64,000 bases of DNA, taken from NCBI RefSeq assembly GCF_002812045.1, contig NZ_NPEG01000010.1:65844-129843 (forward strand). The letters run 5' to 3'. The stretch's first letter is position 1. Every line of letters starts with the position of its first letter. Below are positions 45,397-54,918 of this stretch, piece by piece. This DNA is from Leptospira haakeii. GTDB lineage: Bacteria; Spirochaetota; Leptospiria; Leptospirales; Leptospiraceae. The position numbers were made by a program, and so were the translations under genes. Below the pieces are notes generated by a model. The model did not search any database. It saw only the letters and a program-made list of their open reading frames with translations, and was not told the origin of the DNA.

Positions 45397-45429
45397 CCTC
45401 CGCTAGTCCTTCTGGCGGAGGAGGTTTTT
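45397..45429 (+). terminator. intrinsic terminator after the GH5 gene
   Basis: CCTCCGC and GCGGAGG form a perfect 7-bp GC stem with an 11-nt loop, followed by AGGTTTTT, 16 bp after the stop codon. Confidence 0.7.
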
Positions 45430-45479
45430 ACGAATGAATTAGTACTTTTCTAAGTATCCGGGGATCTCAACCTAAGAGA

Positions 45480-48005
45480 ATGGAATCCCGGAAAATATCC
45501 CCCAATTACTGGACTTATACCTCGGAGAAGATGTTCTCTGAAATCGGTTCCGGGCCAAGCGGTCTCGAGATTTCCGAAGCCAAAAAACGTTTGGGAATAT
45601 ACGGGAAAAATAGTTTCGGCTCCGGCCAAAAAGTCGCCGGGTTTGTACTATTCCTAAGACAATTTGCAAACCCAATCACTATCATTTTACTTTTTGCGTC
45701 AGCATTATCATGGTTTCTACGCGACCCAACAGATGGGATCATCATCCAATGTATCGTTTTATTAAGTAGTATCCTGGGTTATTGGCAAGAAAAGAGTGCG
45801 AGCGATTCACTACATTCCTTATTGTCCATGGTTAGATTAAACGCGTCTACAATCCGTGGTAATGTAGAATCCGAATTAGATTCACAATCTTTAGTGCCTG
45901 GAGATTTAATCCGATTAAGAGTCGGAGATATCATACCTGCGGATGCCTATCTTATTAATTCGGACCGATTGTTTTTAGACGAAGCCGCTTTTACCGGAGA
46001 AACTTTTCCGGTAGAAAAAACAACAGGACCATTACCTGAAGAAACTGCGTTATCCAAACGATCAAATTTATTATACATGGGTTCCCATGTAGTTAGTGGT
46101 TCCGGTTTAGCTCTTATATATGCTACTGGAAAAAATACACAATTCGGAGAGATCTATAAACGATTGAACGAAAGAAAGCCTGAAACCGATTTCGAAAAAG
46201 GGATCCGAAAATTCGGTAACCTTCTACTTGAAATCACTTTGGGCTTAGTATTAGTAATCTTAGGGATCAATATATTACTAGAAAAACCGATCTTAGATTC
46301 CTTTTTATTCGCATTAGCAATCGCTGTTGGACTCACACCTCAATTATTACCTGCAATCATCAATATTAATTTGGCTAAAGGCGCCAAACAAATGAGCCAG
46401 AAAAAGGTAATCGTAAAACGTCTGAACTCAATTGAAAACTTCGGGAGTATGGATGTACTATGTTCAGACAAAACGGGGACTTTAACGGAAGGCGTTATCC
46501 AAGTACATACAAGCATAGATCCAAATGGAAATCCAAACCAAGAAGTATTAAAATTCGCGTCGATCAACTCCAACCTACAAAGCGGTTTTCAAAACCCGAT
46601 GGATCTAGCTATTAGTAAAGTATGGCCGATCTCGGCTGATACGATCCCTAAATCGGGAGAACTCTCTTATGATTTTCATAGAAAAAGGATCACAGTGATC
46701 GCTGAGATAGAAGGAAAACGTGTCGCTATCTGTAAGGGTGCCTGCACTCCTCTTTTAGAAATTTGTGATAGGTATATAGACCCACAAGGGCAGATCCAAT
46801 CCATCTCTAAAGAATTAGGATCTATTCAAAATGTATATGAAACTTTTAGTCGGGATGGATATCGGATGATCGGGATTTCTATTAAGGAGATTCATGAAAA
46901 CGATCCGGTCGATTATGAGATCGAAACTTCGATGGTGTTCTTAGGATTTGTAGCTTTTTCAGATTCTGCAAAAGCCGGCATCCAAGATACAGTCCGTAAC
47001 CTAGGGGACTTGGGTATTCGTCTAAAAATGATTACCGGCGATAATAGATGGATTGCTGGGCAGGTTGCCAAGTCTGTAGGAATTTCAAACGGAACGGTAC
47101 TTACTGGGGAAGAACTACAAAGTATCGGAGAAGAAGCCTTAAGAGTAAAGGCGGAAGAAACGGATGTATTTGCTGAAATAGAACCAAATCAAAAACAAAG
47201 GATCATATTAGCCCTAAAAAAAGCAGGTCATGTCGTCGGGTATATTGGAGACGGGATCAATGATGCTTCTGCACTCCACTCCGCGGATGTGGGAATATCC
47301 GTTGATTCCGCAGTAGATGTTGCAAAAGAAGCAGCAGATATCGTCCTATTAGAAAAAAATTTAGCGGTTTTACTGGATGGAGTGAAAGAAGGGCGCATAA
47401 CGTTTGCAAATACCTTAAAATACGTGTTTATGGCCACCAGCGCGAATTTCGGAAATATGTTCAGTGTGGCAGGAGCCTCTGCTTTTTTAAGTTATCTCCC
47501 GCTTCTACCTAAGCAGATCTTATTGACAAATTTACTAACGGATCTACCTGAAATGACAATCGCCTCGGACGAGGTAGATAAAGATTGGATCATCCGTCCG
47601 CGCAAATGGGACATCAAATTTATCGGAAGATTTATGCTGATGTTCGGCTTCCTAAGTTCCCTTTTCGATTACGCTACATTCGGTTTATTATTATTTGGAT
47701 TAGGCGCGAACGAAACCCAATTCCAAACCGGATGGTTTATTGAGTCAGTCGTTTCCGCAAGTCTAATCGTACTCGTGATCCGTACTAAAAACGTTTTTTA
47801 CCGAAGTAAACCGGGTAAATTACTATTAGGCGCCACCCTACTCTGCATCTGCTTCGTATTTGCAATCCCTTATCTTCCATTAGCAAAAACATTCGGCTTT
47901 AGCCATTTGCCGTTATTGTTCTACGGATATTTACTTGGAATAATAGTGATGTACATTGGCTCTGCAGAATTTGCAAAATTTTTCTTTTATAAAAAAGAAA
48001 GATAA
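45480..48005 (+). CDS. magnesium-translocating P-type ATPase (MgtA/MgtB-like, P3B)
   Basis: The 841-residue protein shows the P-type motifs in order: AAFTGETFPVEK (TGE actuator), CSDKTGTLTEG (phosphorylated Asp330), a nucleotide-binding domain, and GDGINDASALHSADVGISVD. The N-terminal half resembles MgtA (FLRQFANPITIILLFASALSWFL), and the C-terminal membrane block has LTDLPEMTIASDEVD, typical of Mg2+ importers. It imports Mg2+ at the inner membrane. No mgtC or leader element is visible; the gene sits 50 bp after the GH5 terminator. Confidence 0.92.
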   Translation: MESRKISPNYWTYTSEKMFSEIGSGPSGLEISEAKKRLGIYGKNSFGSGQKVAGFVLFLRQFANPITIILLFASALSWFLRDPTDGIIIQCIVLLSSILGYWQEKSASDSLHSLLSMVRLNASTIRGNVESELDSQSLVPGDLIRLRVGDIIPADAYLINSDRLFLDEAAFTGETFPVEKTTGPLPEETALSKRSNLLYMGSHVVSGSGLALIYATGKNTQFGEIYKRLNERKPETDFEKGIRKFGNLLLEITLGLVLVILGINILLEKPILDSFLFALAIAVGLTPQLLPAIININLAKGAKQMSQKKVIVKRLNSIENFGSMDVLCSDKTGTLTEGVIQVHTSIDPNGNPNQEVLKFASINSNLQSGFQNPMDLAISKVWPISADTIPKSGELSYDFHRKRITVIAEIEGKRVAICKGACTPLLEICDRYIDPQGQIQSISKELGSIQNVYETFSRDGYRMIGISIKEIHENDPVDYEIETSMVFLGFVAFSDSAKAGIQDTVRNLGDLGIRLKMITGDNRWIAGQVAKSVGISNGTVLTGEELQSIGEEALRVKAEETDVFAEIEPNQKQRIILALKKAGHVVGYIGDGINDASALHSADVGISVDSAVDVAKEAADIVLLEKNLAVLLDGVKEGRITFANTLKYVFMATSANFGNMFSVAGASAFLSYLPLLPKQILLTNLLTDLPEMTIASDEVDKDWIIRPRKWDIKFIGRFMLMFGFLSSLFDYATFGLLLFGLGANETQFQTGWFIESVVSASLIVLVIRTKNVFYRSKPGKLLLGATLLCICFVFAIPYLPLAKTFGFSHLPLLFYGYLLGIIVMYIGSAEFAKFFFYKKER

Positions 48006-48028
48006 AAGAACCGATATAAATTTTCTTA

Positions 48029-48874
48029 TTATAGATCCACAATCACTCTCAAAAAAGTAGCAGGGATGGAAATTCCAGTATCGACACTTCGATTCTGCGA
48101 ATTTGCAAGTTCGATCAGTTGTGCACGTAACATATCGACTTTTCCATTTTTTTCTGCAGATTCAAAAGCGTTCATAGTAGGACCATAATATTTTCTTAAT
48201 GATTCTATTAAATCTTCCGGAGTTTTATCGGGAGAAATAAAACTATACGTGTCTTTTAGTAAGGAGATTTTTTCTGCCTTCACCCCTGCTTTAGCGAAAT
48301 AATCCATAATGTATGCTTTCATTCCCCAAGTCATAGGACTTACGAAACCTTCCGGTGGCGGAGGCGAGAAGGAAGCACTTATTTTTAATAACTGAGAAAC
48401 AAATGAATTAGGATCGTTCGGGATCCAGTTTCCCATCACGATGCGACCGCCAGGTTTTGTAACTCTCACCATTTCACTTGCAACATCGAATGGTTTTGGA
48501 GCAAACATCGCTCCAAACACTGAAAGAGTTAGATCAAAAGAATGATCCGGGATTTCTTGTAAATTACATGCATCTCCTTCTTGGAATTTTAAATTGGATA
48601 GGCCTTCTTCTTTTGCTCTCCTATTACCTGCTTCTACAAGATTTTTTGCAATATCTATCCCAAGAACTTCTGCTCCGCTTCTTGCAAGAGGGATCGCTGT
48701 AGTTCCGTCCCCACATCCTAAATCTAAAATCCTTTTTGAAGACGTAATTTCTAAATTTGCTACCAGCTCTTCTCCTGACTTACGCATCAATCGAGCAATC
48801 TCAGTAAAATCACCCTTCTCCCATAATATCTTGTTTGGATTTTCTGTTTTAGATTCTAAGGTCTGTTTTATCAT
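48029..48874 (-). CDS. class I SAM-dependent methyltransferase
   Basis: The 281-residue protein has the methyltransferase core: ILDLGCGDGTTAIPLARSGAEVLGIDIAKN (motif I and acidic residue after strand 2), DACNLQEIPDHSFDLTLSVFGAMF, and VTKPGGRIVMGNW. It is of the ubiE/arsM-like Methyltransf_11/25 type. Substrate is not determinable; the region after the core (EKISLLKDTYSF) is a lid typical of small-molecule methyltransferases. It is divergent from the AraC regulator at 49007 and could be its target. Confidence 0.9.
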   Translation of the reverse strand: MIKQTLESKTENPNKILWEKGDFTEIARLMRKSGEELVANLEITSSKRILDLGCGDGTTAIPLARSGAEVLGIDIAKNLVEAGNRRAKEEGLSNLKFQEGDACNLQEIPDHSFDLTLSVFGAMFAPKPFDVASEMVRVTKPGGRIVMGNWIPNDPNSFVSQLLKISASFSPPPPEGFVSPMTWGMKAYIMDYFAKAGVKAEKISLLKDTYSFISPDKTPEDLIESLRKYYGPTMNAFESAEKNGKVDMLRAQLIELANSQNRSVDTGISIPATFLRVIVDL

Positions 48875-48987
48875 ATAAGTGTAGATCCTATTATAAAGTA
48901 GTATGTTCTTTCCAACCTTCCACCCAATATCCGGTAGAATAAATTCTCAGTGACAGGATGATTATATTTGCAGATGATGAAAGCTAC

Positions 48988-49003
48988 TTGTATAATTCTG
49001 CAA
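48988..49003 (+). promoter_or_regulatory. shared motif, copy at the AraC gene
   Basis: TTGTATAATTCTGCAA matches 51067-51082 at 15 of 16 positions. It ends three bases before ATG 49007 and contains TATAAT (48991-48996). A TTGCAG lies 17 bp upstream of that TATAAT, so the motif could be a promoter -10 region as well as a regulator site. Confidence 0.55.
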
Positions 49004-49006
49004 CCT

Positions 49007-49825
49007 ATGGAAATTAATTCACACTCACTCGATCGACAGGAAAGGATTTGTATTTGGGGAAGTCGTTGTCTATTTGCGGGTCATCTCCCCGATCTAACCT
49101 TACGTCGAAGAGCTGCAGCAACAGTTTGTATCAGTTTAGATGGAGAATTCCAGGTTTCTTTAAATAATTCCGATTGGATTAGTTTTCGTTCTGCACTCAT
49201 TCCCCCGATGGTAGATCATTCTATCAAATTTTCGGGAAAGTTCTGTGTATTACTTTTTATGGACTTAAGTAGCCCTAATTACGAATCCTTAAGAGCATCT
49301 AATTTAGAAAGTGAAACAGACGGTATCTTTATTTCTTTAAGGGAAGAAGAGCAATTATTCACTACGGTCAACCAAGTCCTATCTACTGAGCCAGGCTCAG
49401 AAGAAGCTATATTAGAATTATTAAATCAGATTCCTCCGATCGTGGAAAACAATATTCGAATGGTCGATCCTCGCATCCAAAAGATAGTAGAATTGATCAC
49501 CACAATGCCTCATGAAGATCATTCAGCAAAAGATCTGGCAGAATTTGCAGGTATGTCTGTTTCCAATCTGGAACATCAATTTAAGAAAGAGATTGGTATC
49601 CCATTTCATTCTTTTCGCACTTGGTTCAGACTTAAGTTAACTGTGTATTCTCTTTTACATGGAATGAGTCATACAGATTCTGCTCATCGTGCAGGATTTT
49701 TCGACTCTGCTCATTTTACTAAAACCTTTCGTGCCACATTCGGATTACCTCCTTCTGAAATATTCAGAAGTACAAGACATCTGAAATCATTTATAGAAGT
49801 GCCTGCAAGTTACGCAGAAGCTTAA
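49007..49825 (+). CDS. AraC-family transcriptional regulator
   Basis: ATG 49007 gives 272 residues and places the shared motif directly upstream. Starts at ATG 48974 or TTG 48968 would put the motif inside the coding sequence. The N-terminal domain is a beta-rich sensor with several Cys residues (RICIWGSRCLF, TVCISLDG, KFCVLLF). The C-terminal AraC domain shows SAKDLAEFAGMSVSNLEHQFKKEIG and TDSAHRAGFFDSAHFTKTFRATFGLPPSE. The motif recurs in the promoter region of the adenylate cyclase and sulfur operon, making these likely targets. Confidence 0.88.
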   Translation: MEINSHSLDRQERICIWGSRCLFAGHLPDLTLRRRAAATVCISLDGEFQVSLNNSDWISFRSALIPPMVDHSIKFSGKFCVLLFMDLSSPNYESLRASNLESETDGIFISLREEEQLFTTVNQVLSTEPGSEEAILELLNQIPPIVENNIRMVDPRIQKIVELITTMPHEDHSAKDLAEFAGMSVSNLEHQFKKEIGIPFHSFRTWFRLKLTVYSLLHGMSHTDSAHRAGFFDSAHFTKTFRATFGLPPSEIFRSTRHLKSFIEVPASYAEA

Positions 49826-49862
49826 CAATTATGATCTATAAGAGGAATATTAAAATTTTATC

Positions 49863-51017
49863 CTATTCATAGCTAAGATAAGTTCTCATCTCTCCCTTAC
49901 CTTTCACATCTATTAATCTTCGAATTTCTAGCTGAGAAGTATCTTCGAGTAGATCGTAGGTTGTTTCAGAGATCTGTATCCGGCCCGGAACACCGTGAGA
50001 TTCTAATCTACTAGCAGTATTCACAGCATCACCCCAAAGATCGTATGCGAATTTTTTCTTACCGATTACACCTGCAACAACAGGCCCAGAATGGATACCG
50101 ATCCTCATCCTCAAAGGATTTCCGGAAGGATCACGTAATGTCTTTACGAACTTTTGCATTTCGATAGCCATTTTCATTGCGTTTGCTGCGTGATCTTCAT
50201 TCCAAATCGGAATACCGGAAACCGCCATATACGCGTCTCCTATCGTTTTGATTTTTTCCATTCCGTATTTTTCAGCCAGAAGATCGAAATGGGAAAACAC
50301 ATCATTCAGAAAATGTACCAAAGTTTCAGGAGATACCTTCTGGGAAATCACCGTGAAATTTTCTATATCCGCAAATAATATAGAAACCAGTTTGTATCCA
50401 TCAGCAATGGTGGATGGATTTCGTTTTAATCTTTCTGCTATAGGTTCCGGAAGAATATTCAGAAGGAGATTTTCAGCTCTATCGTGCTCCTGTTTGTTCT
50501 TAGAAATAAAGTAGTATAAGCTGAAAAAAGTAAGTGTTCCTGCTCCAACAATATTGATCACAAAAAACAATATCTGCATATTGCGTTCCACCTTAGGTAC
50601 AGGTAGATGTAGATAAAATTCAGCGAATCCGGTTAAAACCAAAACGACCAGAAATAATCCGAACCAGACCAAACCTTGGCGAATTGGAGCAAAAGATAAT
50701 GCTCCAAGCGGGCAAAGTATGGCCCATATAATCACTGCTCCGGAATTTTCAAAACCACCTAGGCTTAATTGTAAAAGTACAGGAAGTATTAGGATAAATA
50801 AAAATTGGAGAAATCTAAATGCTAAATACTTACCCGTGACAAAAACAAAAAATAGGCTTAACAAACTTAAGACCGCATAACCTCCCGGGATCAAAGCAGA
50901 TTGTGGAAAACCTAATATAAAATATAAAAAGCTCCATAAAAATCCCGCAGCAGTAAACGCCATTGAAAAATTAATTAGCCCATCTTTGTGAAGTTTATCT
51001 CGCTCTCTTGTTCTCAT
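49863..51017 (-). CDS. membrane adenylate cyclase, class III
   Basis: The 384-residue protein has six membrane helices (about 16-172) and a C-terminal class III cyclase domain. Metal-binding Asp207 is in FADIENF and Asp251 in KTIGDAYM; the ATP-type Lys/Asp pair is in EKIKTIGD and FAYDLWGDAVNTASR. It converts ATP to cAMP. The domain is close to that of the giant cyclase at 35211-38855. It is divergent from the sulfur operon across a 189-bp region that holds both arms of the shared motif. Confidence 0.9.
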   Translation of the reverse strand: MRTRERDKLHKDGLINFSMAFTAAGFLWSFLYFILGFPQSALIPGGYAVLSLLSLFFVFVTGKYLAFRFLQFLFILILPVLLQLSLGGFENSGAVIIWAILCPLGALSFAPIRQGLVWFGLFLVVLVLTGFAEFYLHLPVPKVERNMQILFFVINIVGAGTLTFFSLYYFISKNKQEHDRAENLLLNILPEPIAERLKRNPSTIADGYKLVSILFADIENFTVISQKVSPETLVHFLNDVFSHFDLLAEKYGMEKIKTIGDAYMAVSGIPIWNEDHAANAMKMAIEMQKFVKTLRDPSGNPLRMRIGIHSGPVVAGVIGKKKFAYDLWGDAVNTASRLESHGVPGRIQISETTYDLLEDTSQLEIRRLIDVKGKGEMRTYLSYE

Positions 51018-51066
51018 TTCTTTTCACTCTCTTTCCTTAATCGACTGATGAAAAAAGATCCTGTGT

Positions 51067-51082
51067 TTGTATAATCCTGCAA
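51067..51082 (+). promoter_or_regulatory. shared motif, left arm between cyclase and sulfur operon
   Basis: TTGTATAATCCTGCAA, oriented towards the sulfur operon. Its first 15 bases are the exact reverse complement of 51129-51143. It contains TATAAT (51070-51075), but no -35 lies at the right distance, so activator dependence or a pure regulator site is likely. Confidence 0.6.
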
Positions 51083-51128
51083 AATTCTAAAAAATTCGGA
51101 TCAACTCTAAAATTTTTTTCTAATTGTC

Positions 51129-51143
51129 TGCAGGATTATACAA
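51129..51143 (-). promoter_or_regulatory. shared motif, right arm between cyclase and sulfur operon
   Basis: TGCAGGATTATACAA is the perfect reverse complement of the left arm, with 47 bp between them. In this orientation it faces the cyclase gene. The arrangement fits two AraC-type sites bracketing a divergent promoter. Confidence 0.6.
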
Positions 51144-51206
51144 GGTCTTAAAATCATGGTGTCGTATATTGATGTATATGCACGTTACGGAGGGTAAAAT
51201 TTAGAA

Positions 51207-52247
51207 ATGAAAGATATTCTTTTTTATCAGCTATTCGAAATCCAATCTTCCACTTACACTTATTTGATCGCCGATACGGAAACCAAGGAAGCGGCAATCA
51301 TAGATCCTGTTTGGGAAACCGTAGATAGAGATCTAAAACTGATCAGGGAATTAGGTCTTTATCTAATGTATATCCTAGAAACCCATATACATGCAGATCA
51401 TATCACTGGGGCCTCTGAGATCCGTAAAAACACTATGGCCCAAACAGCGGTCAGTGCATTAACAGAAATCGATTGTGTGGATATCCTACTCGAAGACGGA
51501 CGTATTCTTCCACTTGGAAACAAAAATATAAAAGCGATCGCTACTCCAGGACATACCAACGCGTGTATGAGTTTTCTATTCGAAGGAATGGCATTTACTG
51601 GAGATTCACTCCTGATCCGAGGAACTGGCAGAACGGACTTCCAGGACGGATCTGCCGCAAAACTATACGATAGCATTACTCAAAAACTATTCTCCCTACC
51701 GGATGAAACAAAGGTTTATCCGGCACATGATTATAAAGGTTTAACAAGCACCACAATCGGCTTAGAAAAAAAATTAAACCCAAGGATTGGAGGAAACCGT
51801 TCAAAAGAAGAATTCCAAAAGATCATGGAAGAATTACAACTTACGACTCCTAAAAAAATGCACTTAGCATTACCGGCGAATACCGGATGTGGAAGTTTAG
51901 AAATCGTAAGAACAATGAATCCTCTAAGTATATCAGGAATTCCTACTGTATTGAATGAAGACGTATTTAAGAAAATTGGAAATATAAAAATCATAGATGT
52001 GCGTTCTCCTGAAGAATTTCACGGGGAGTTGGGACATATTCGAACTTCTCAACTTGTAACGCTAGGACCTGATTTAACAAAATATTTAGAAACAGGCGAT
52101 CGTTTCGAAGAGATCATCTTTGTATGTCGAAGTGGAAAACGTTCAAAACAAGCTACAGAAGAAAGTATACGTTTAGGTTATAAATTCACATCCAATATGG
52201 CAGGTGGGATGGTGAATTGGAATGAGAAATACCTGCCCAAGGGGTAA
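51207..52247 (+). CDS. persulfide dioxygenase-rhodanese fusion (ETHE1/PRF-like)
   Basis: The 346-residue protein has an N-terminal metallo-beta-lactamase-fold dioxygenase with ETHIHADHITG (His60, His62, Asp64, His65) and FTGDSLLIRGTGRTDF, then a C-terminal rhodanese domain with catalytic Cys307 in FVCRSGKRS. ETHE1-type enzymes oxidise glutathione persulfide to sulfite; the rhodanese half moves sulfane sulfur to glutathione. Fusions of this order are known as PRF. GGAGGG at 51189-51194 is 12 bp upstream. It leads an operon of sulfur transporters, so detoxification of sulfide and export of sulfite or thiosulfate is likely. Confidence 0.92.
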   Translation: MKDILFYQLFEIQSSTYTYLIADTETKEAAIIDPVWETVDRDLKLIRELGLYLMYILETHIHADHITGASEIRKNTMAQTAVSALTEIDCVDILLEDGRILPLGNKNIKAIATPGHTNACMSFLFEGMAFTGDSLLIRGTGRTDFQDGSAAKLYDSITQKLFSLPDETKVYPAHDYKGLTSTTIGLEKKLNPRIGGNRSKEEFQKIMEELQLTTPKKMHLALPANTGCGSLEIVRTMNPLSISGIPTVLNEDVFKKIGNIKIIDVRSPEEFHGELGHIRTSQLVTLGPDLTKYLETGDRFEEIIFVCRSGKRSKQATEESIRLGYKFTSNMAGGMVNWNEKYLPKG

Positions 52248-52252
52248 GAAAA

Positions 52253-52678
52253 ATGGCAACAGAATGGGTAATGGGCCTTGTAGGTGGAGTGGTGATTGGT
52301 ATCGCTGTTTCTTTAATGCTTTTATGGAACGGAAGAGTAACCGGAGTCAGTAGCATTGTATATGGAGTATTGGTCCCGATTAAAGGTGATATAGCCTGGA
52401 GATGGTATTTTATAATCGGATTATTAATCGGCGGACTTTCTTTAAAAATCACAGCACCAGAACTTTTAGCAGCTGAACTACAAACGAAAGCGTGGATCGG
52501 TTCGATTGCAGGAGTACTAGTAGGATTCGGCGCAATGTTAGGAGGAGGTTGCACAAGTGGACATGGAGTTTGTGGAGTAAGTAGAGTTTCTCCTAGGTCG
52601 ATAGTAGCAACAATCGTATTCATGGCCGCTGGAATGGCAGCAGTAGTATTACTGAGAAAGACTGGGTTACTTATATGA
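52253..52678 (+). CDS. YeeE/YedE-family membrane protein, N-terminal half-type
   Basis: The 141-residue protein has four or so membrane helices and the YeeE/YedE signature GGGCTSGHGVCG followed by SRVSPRSIVAT. The family transports thiosulfate or related sulfur compounds; conserved Cys residues take part in transport. Here the protein is split: the matching half is encoded by the next gene, which overlaps by 4 bp (ATGA). It lies 5 bp after the dioxygenase gene. Confidence 0.88.
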   Translation: MATEWVMGLVGGVVIGIAVSLMLLWNGRVTGVSSIVYGVLVPIKGDIAWRWYFIIGLLIGGLSLKITAPELLAAELQTKAWIGSIAGVLVGFGAMLGGGCTSGHGVCGVSRVSPRSIVATIVFMAAGMAAVVLLRKTGLLI

Positions 52679-53112
52679 AATATAATATTGGAGCACTCAT
52701 CGTAGGTTTATTATTCGCCATTGGCCTCGGTCTGTCTGGAATTTTACAACCTGCAAACATTATAGGATTTTTAGACATATTCGGAAAATGGAATCCTACC
52801 CTACTTTTCACGATGGCTGGAGCGGTAGGAGTTCATTTCATTACTTACAAATTGATACGAAAAAGAAAAACTCCAATGTTCTCTAAGGATTGGTTTATTC
52901 CGACCCGCCAAGAGATCACTCCTGCATTAATCATTGGTAGTTTGATTTTTGGGATTGGCTGGGGATTGGGTGGTTATTGTCCGACCGTTTCAGTCACTAC
53001 TCTCGCAAGCTTTGAAACAAGACCAATTATCGTTTTTGTCAGTATAATTTCAGGAATGTTATTATTTTCGTTCCTGGATAGGAAAACTAATCTTAAAAGT
53101 AAATTAGAATAA
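52675..53112 (+). CDS. YeeE/YedE-family membrane protein, second half-type
   Basis: The 145-residue protein has the complementary signature FGIGWGLGGYCPTVSVTTLAS with its own Cys and GLGLSGILQPANIIGFLDI near the start. With the preceding protein it should rebuild a full YeeE-like transporter as a heterodimer. The two-gene form is common next to persulfide dioxygenases. The TauE-like gene follows 4 bp later. Confidence 0.88.
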   Translation: MKYNIGALIVGLLFAIGLGLSGILQPANIIGFLDIFGKWNPTLLFTMAGAVGVHFITYKLIRKRKTPMFSKDWFIPTRQEITPALIIGSLIFGIGWGLGGYCPTVSVTTLASFETRPIIVFVSIISGMLLFSFLDRKTNLKSKLE

Positions 53113-53116
53113 AATA

Positions 53117-53935
53117 ATGTTTATCCTAGGATATATATCTTCCTTTTTCATGGGAACTATGCTCGGCCTGATCGGTGCAGGTGGTTCGATTCTCACAGTT
53201 CCCATACTTTTTTATTTTTTCGGACAAGACGCAATTTTTGCCACAACAAACTCTCTTTTCGTAGTGGGTATAGCCGCCTTGGCCGGAGCAATCATTCAGT
53301 CAAAAAATGGGGATATCAACATAAAAATAGGAACGTATTTCGCGGCACCAAGCTTTATAGGCATTTATATTGCGAGAAACTTCCTTCTTCCCTCAATCCC
53401 GAATATCATAATTTCAAATTTCGGGATCACATTAACCAAACCTTTATTTATAATGATCATTTTTTCTATCATAATGGTTTTTAGTTCTTGGACAATGATT
53501 CGTTCCAACAGCTCTGTTCCTTTAGAAATAACCAGACTGAATACCTCATCGGCTAATTTCTTATCGATTGGTATCAAAGGATTGATGGTTGGTATGATCA
53601 CAGGATTTGTAGGAGCAGGAGGAGGATTTCTAATCATTCCTGCACTTATAATCTTACTCAAGTTTCCAATCAAGAAAGCAGTAGGCACGTCACTTGTTAT
53701 TATTGCTGCAAATTCTCTATTCGGTTTCGGAATCAGTTTCAGATCGGTGCAAATTGAAAATTGCCCGTTACTTCTAACCATTTGTGCCTTGGGAATTGCG
53801 GGAATGTTTTTAGGGCAGAAACTTTCTCATAAAATGAGTGAAAAATCCCTGAAAAGTGGCTTCGGTTATTTTGCGTTAATTATCGCTTCCTTTATCTTGT
53901 GGGATCAAGGGCTAAGGTTGCTATTGCCTATTTAA
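53117..53935 (+). CDS. TauE/SafE-family sulfite or organosulfur exporter
   Basis: The 272-residue protein has about eight helices and the two TauE/SafE repeats: GTMLGLIGAGGSILTVPILFYFFG and the second GLMVGMITGFVGAGGGFLIIPALIILLKFPIKKAVGTSL. TauE-type proteins export sulfite or sulfoacetate. As the last gene of the sulfur operon it probably removes the sulfite made by the persulfide dioxygenase. Confidence 0.9.
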   Translation: MFILGYISSFFMGTMLGLIGAGGSILTVPILFYFFGQDAIFATTNSLFVVGIAALAGAIIQSKNGDINIKIGTYFAAPSFIGIYIARNFLLPSIPNIIISNFGITLTKPLFIMIIFSIIMVFSSWTMIRSNSSVPLEITRLNTSSANFLSIGIKGLMVGMITGFVGAGGGFLIIPALIILLKFPIKKAVGTSLVIIAANSLFGFGISFRSVQIENCPLLLTICALGIAGMFLGQKLSHKMSEKSLKSGFGYFALIIASFILWDQGLRLLLPI

Positions 53936-54076
53936 TATAATAATTTCTATTTTGGATCCAGGATATAGACTTCAATAAGTCTTCAATATTACGAATACAT
54001 TTACTATTTCCGGTCCGATATTGATTGCGTTGCATTTACATTGATAGAACAATTGGTCAAAGTTAAGAACTTATTT

Positions 54077-54853
54077 ATGCCTAACTTTCGCCCGCATCCG
54101 CTTATCTTACTTCTATTCGTAATGTTAGGTTTTCAAAATTGCGGAACGTATCTACTTACGAATGCACTTCTCCCTTCAGACGAAGACGATCGCCTGGACA
54201 GTATTGCGAAATCAATCGTAGGAACTATGAATGTCGGCCTCATCCATTATTGGCCCTTAGATGGGGATGCGAATGATAAAGTCGGAATATTACATCTAAC
54301 TGCATTCGGAACTGTAGGGCCTGTTCTTACTTTCGATCATAACAATTTGCCAAACGGCGCATACTCTTATGACGGCATAGACTCATGGCATGATTCCGGC
54401 CAGGGAGGAGAACCGATCCTATCTGGATCTTCATCGTTTACTCTTAGCGCTTGGGTAAAAGGAAAATTCAAACCTTCACCCGGAGTAATTATGGGAGCAG
54501 GAGATGGTTTAGGATTCCAGTTAGCTGATAACTCATCATGTTTACAGATCAGAGCATATAGTACAAACGGAGGTACCGGCGTTGTCAGTAATATCAGCCC
54601 TTGCAAAGACTATCAAGAGGATGTATGGTATAATGTAACTCTTACATGGGATCTTCCGAACAATAGGGCCGACCTATACATCGGAAACGATCTTGTAGAC
54701 TCTAAAGTATATAATCCAAGCATGGTCCCTTGGACTTCAGGTTTCCCTATTACTCTAGGATATGGCACGTTAGGCGGAGGATCTCAAGTAGTAACTATAG
54801 ACGAAGTCAGGGTCTACGACAGAGTTGTTCCTCCGATACTTTTCGGTTTCTAA
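54077..54853 (+). CDS. LamG/concanavalin-like lipoprotein
   Basis: ATG 54077 gives 258 residues and a compact lipoprotein signal (PHPLILLLFVMLGFQNCG); TTG 54041 is a less likely start. From about residue 62 a LamG/jelly-roll domain follows, with GLIHYWPLDGDANDKVG, LTLSAWVKGKF, VWYNVTLTWDLPNNRADLYI and the closing VVTIDEVRVYDRVV. Such domains bind glycans or extracellular matrix; surface location is inferred from the lipobox. No partner gene is evident. Confidence 0.85.
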   Translation: MPNFRPHPLILLLFVMLGFQNCGTYLLTNALLPSDEDDRLDSIAKSIVGTMNVGLIHYWPLDGDANDKVGILHLTAFGTVGPVLTFDHNNLPNGAYSYDGIDSWHDSGQGGEPILSGSSSFTLSAWVKGKFKPSPGVIMGAGDGLGFQLADNSSCLQIRAYSTNGGTGVVSNISPCKDYQEDVWYNVTLTWDLPNNRADLYIGNDLVDSKVYNPSMVPWTSGFPITLGYGTLGGGSQVVTIDEVRVYDRVVPPILFGF

Positions 54854-54918
54854 TTTACGAATTTAAGATAACGTAAGAATAGATAGACCAAAGATAGGAG
54901 TTTTCAAAAATAATCTCC

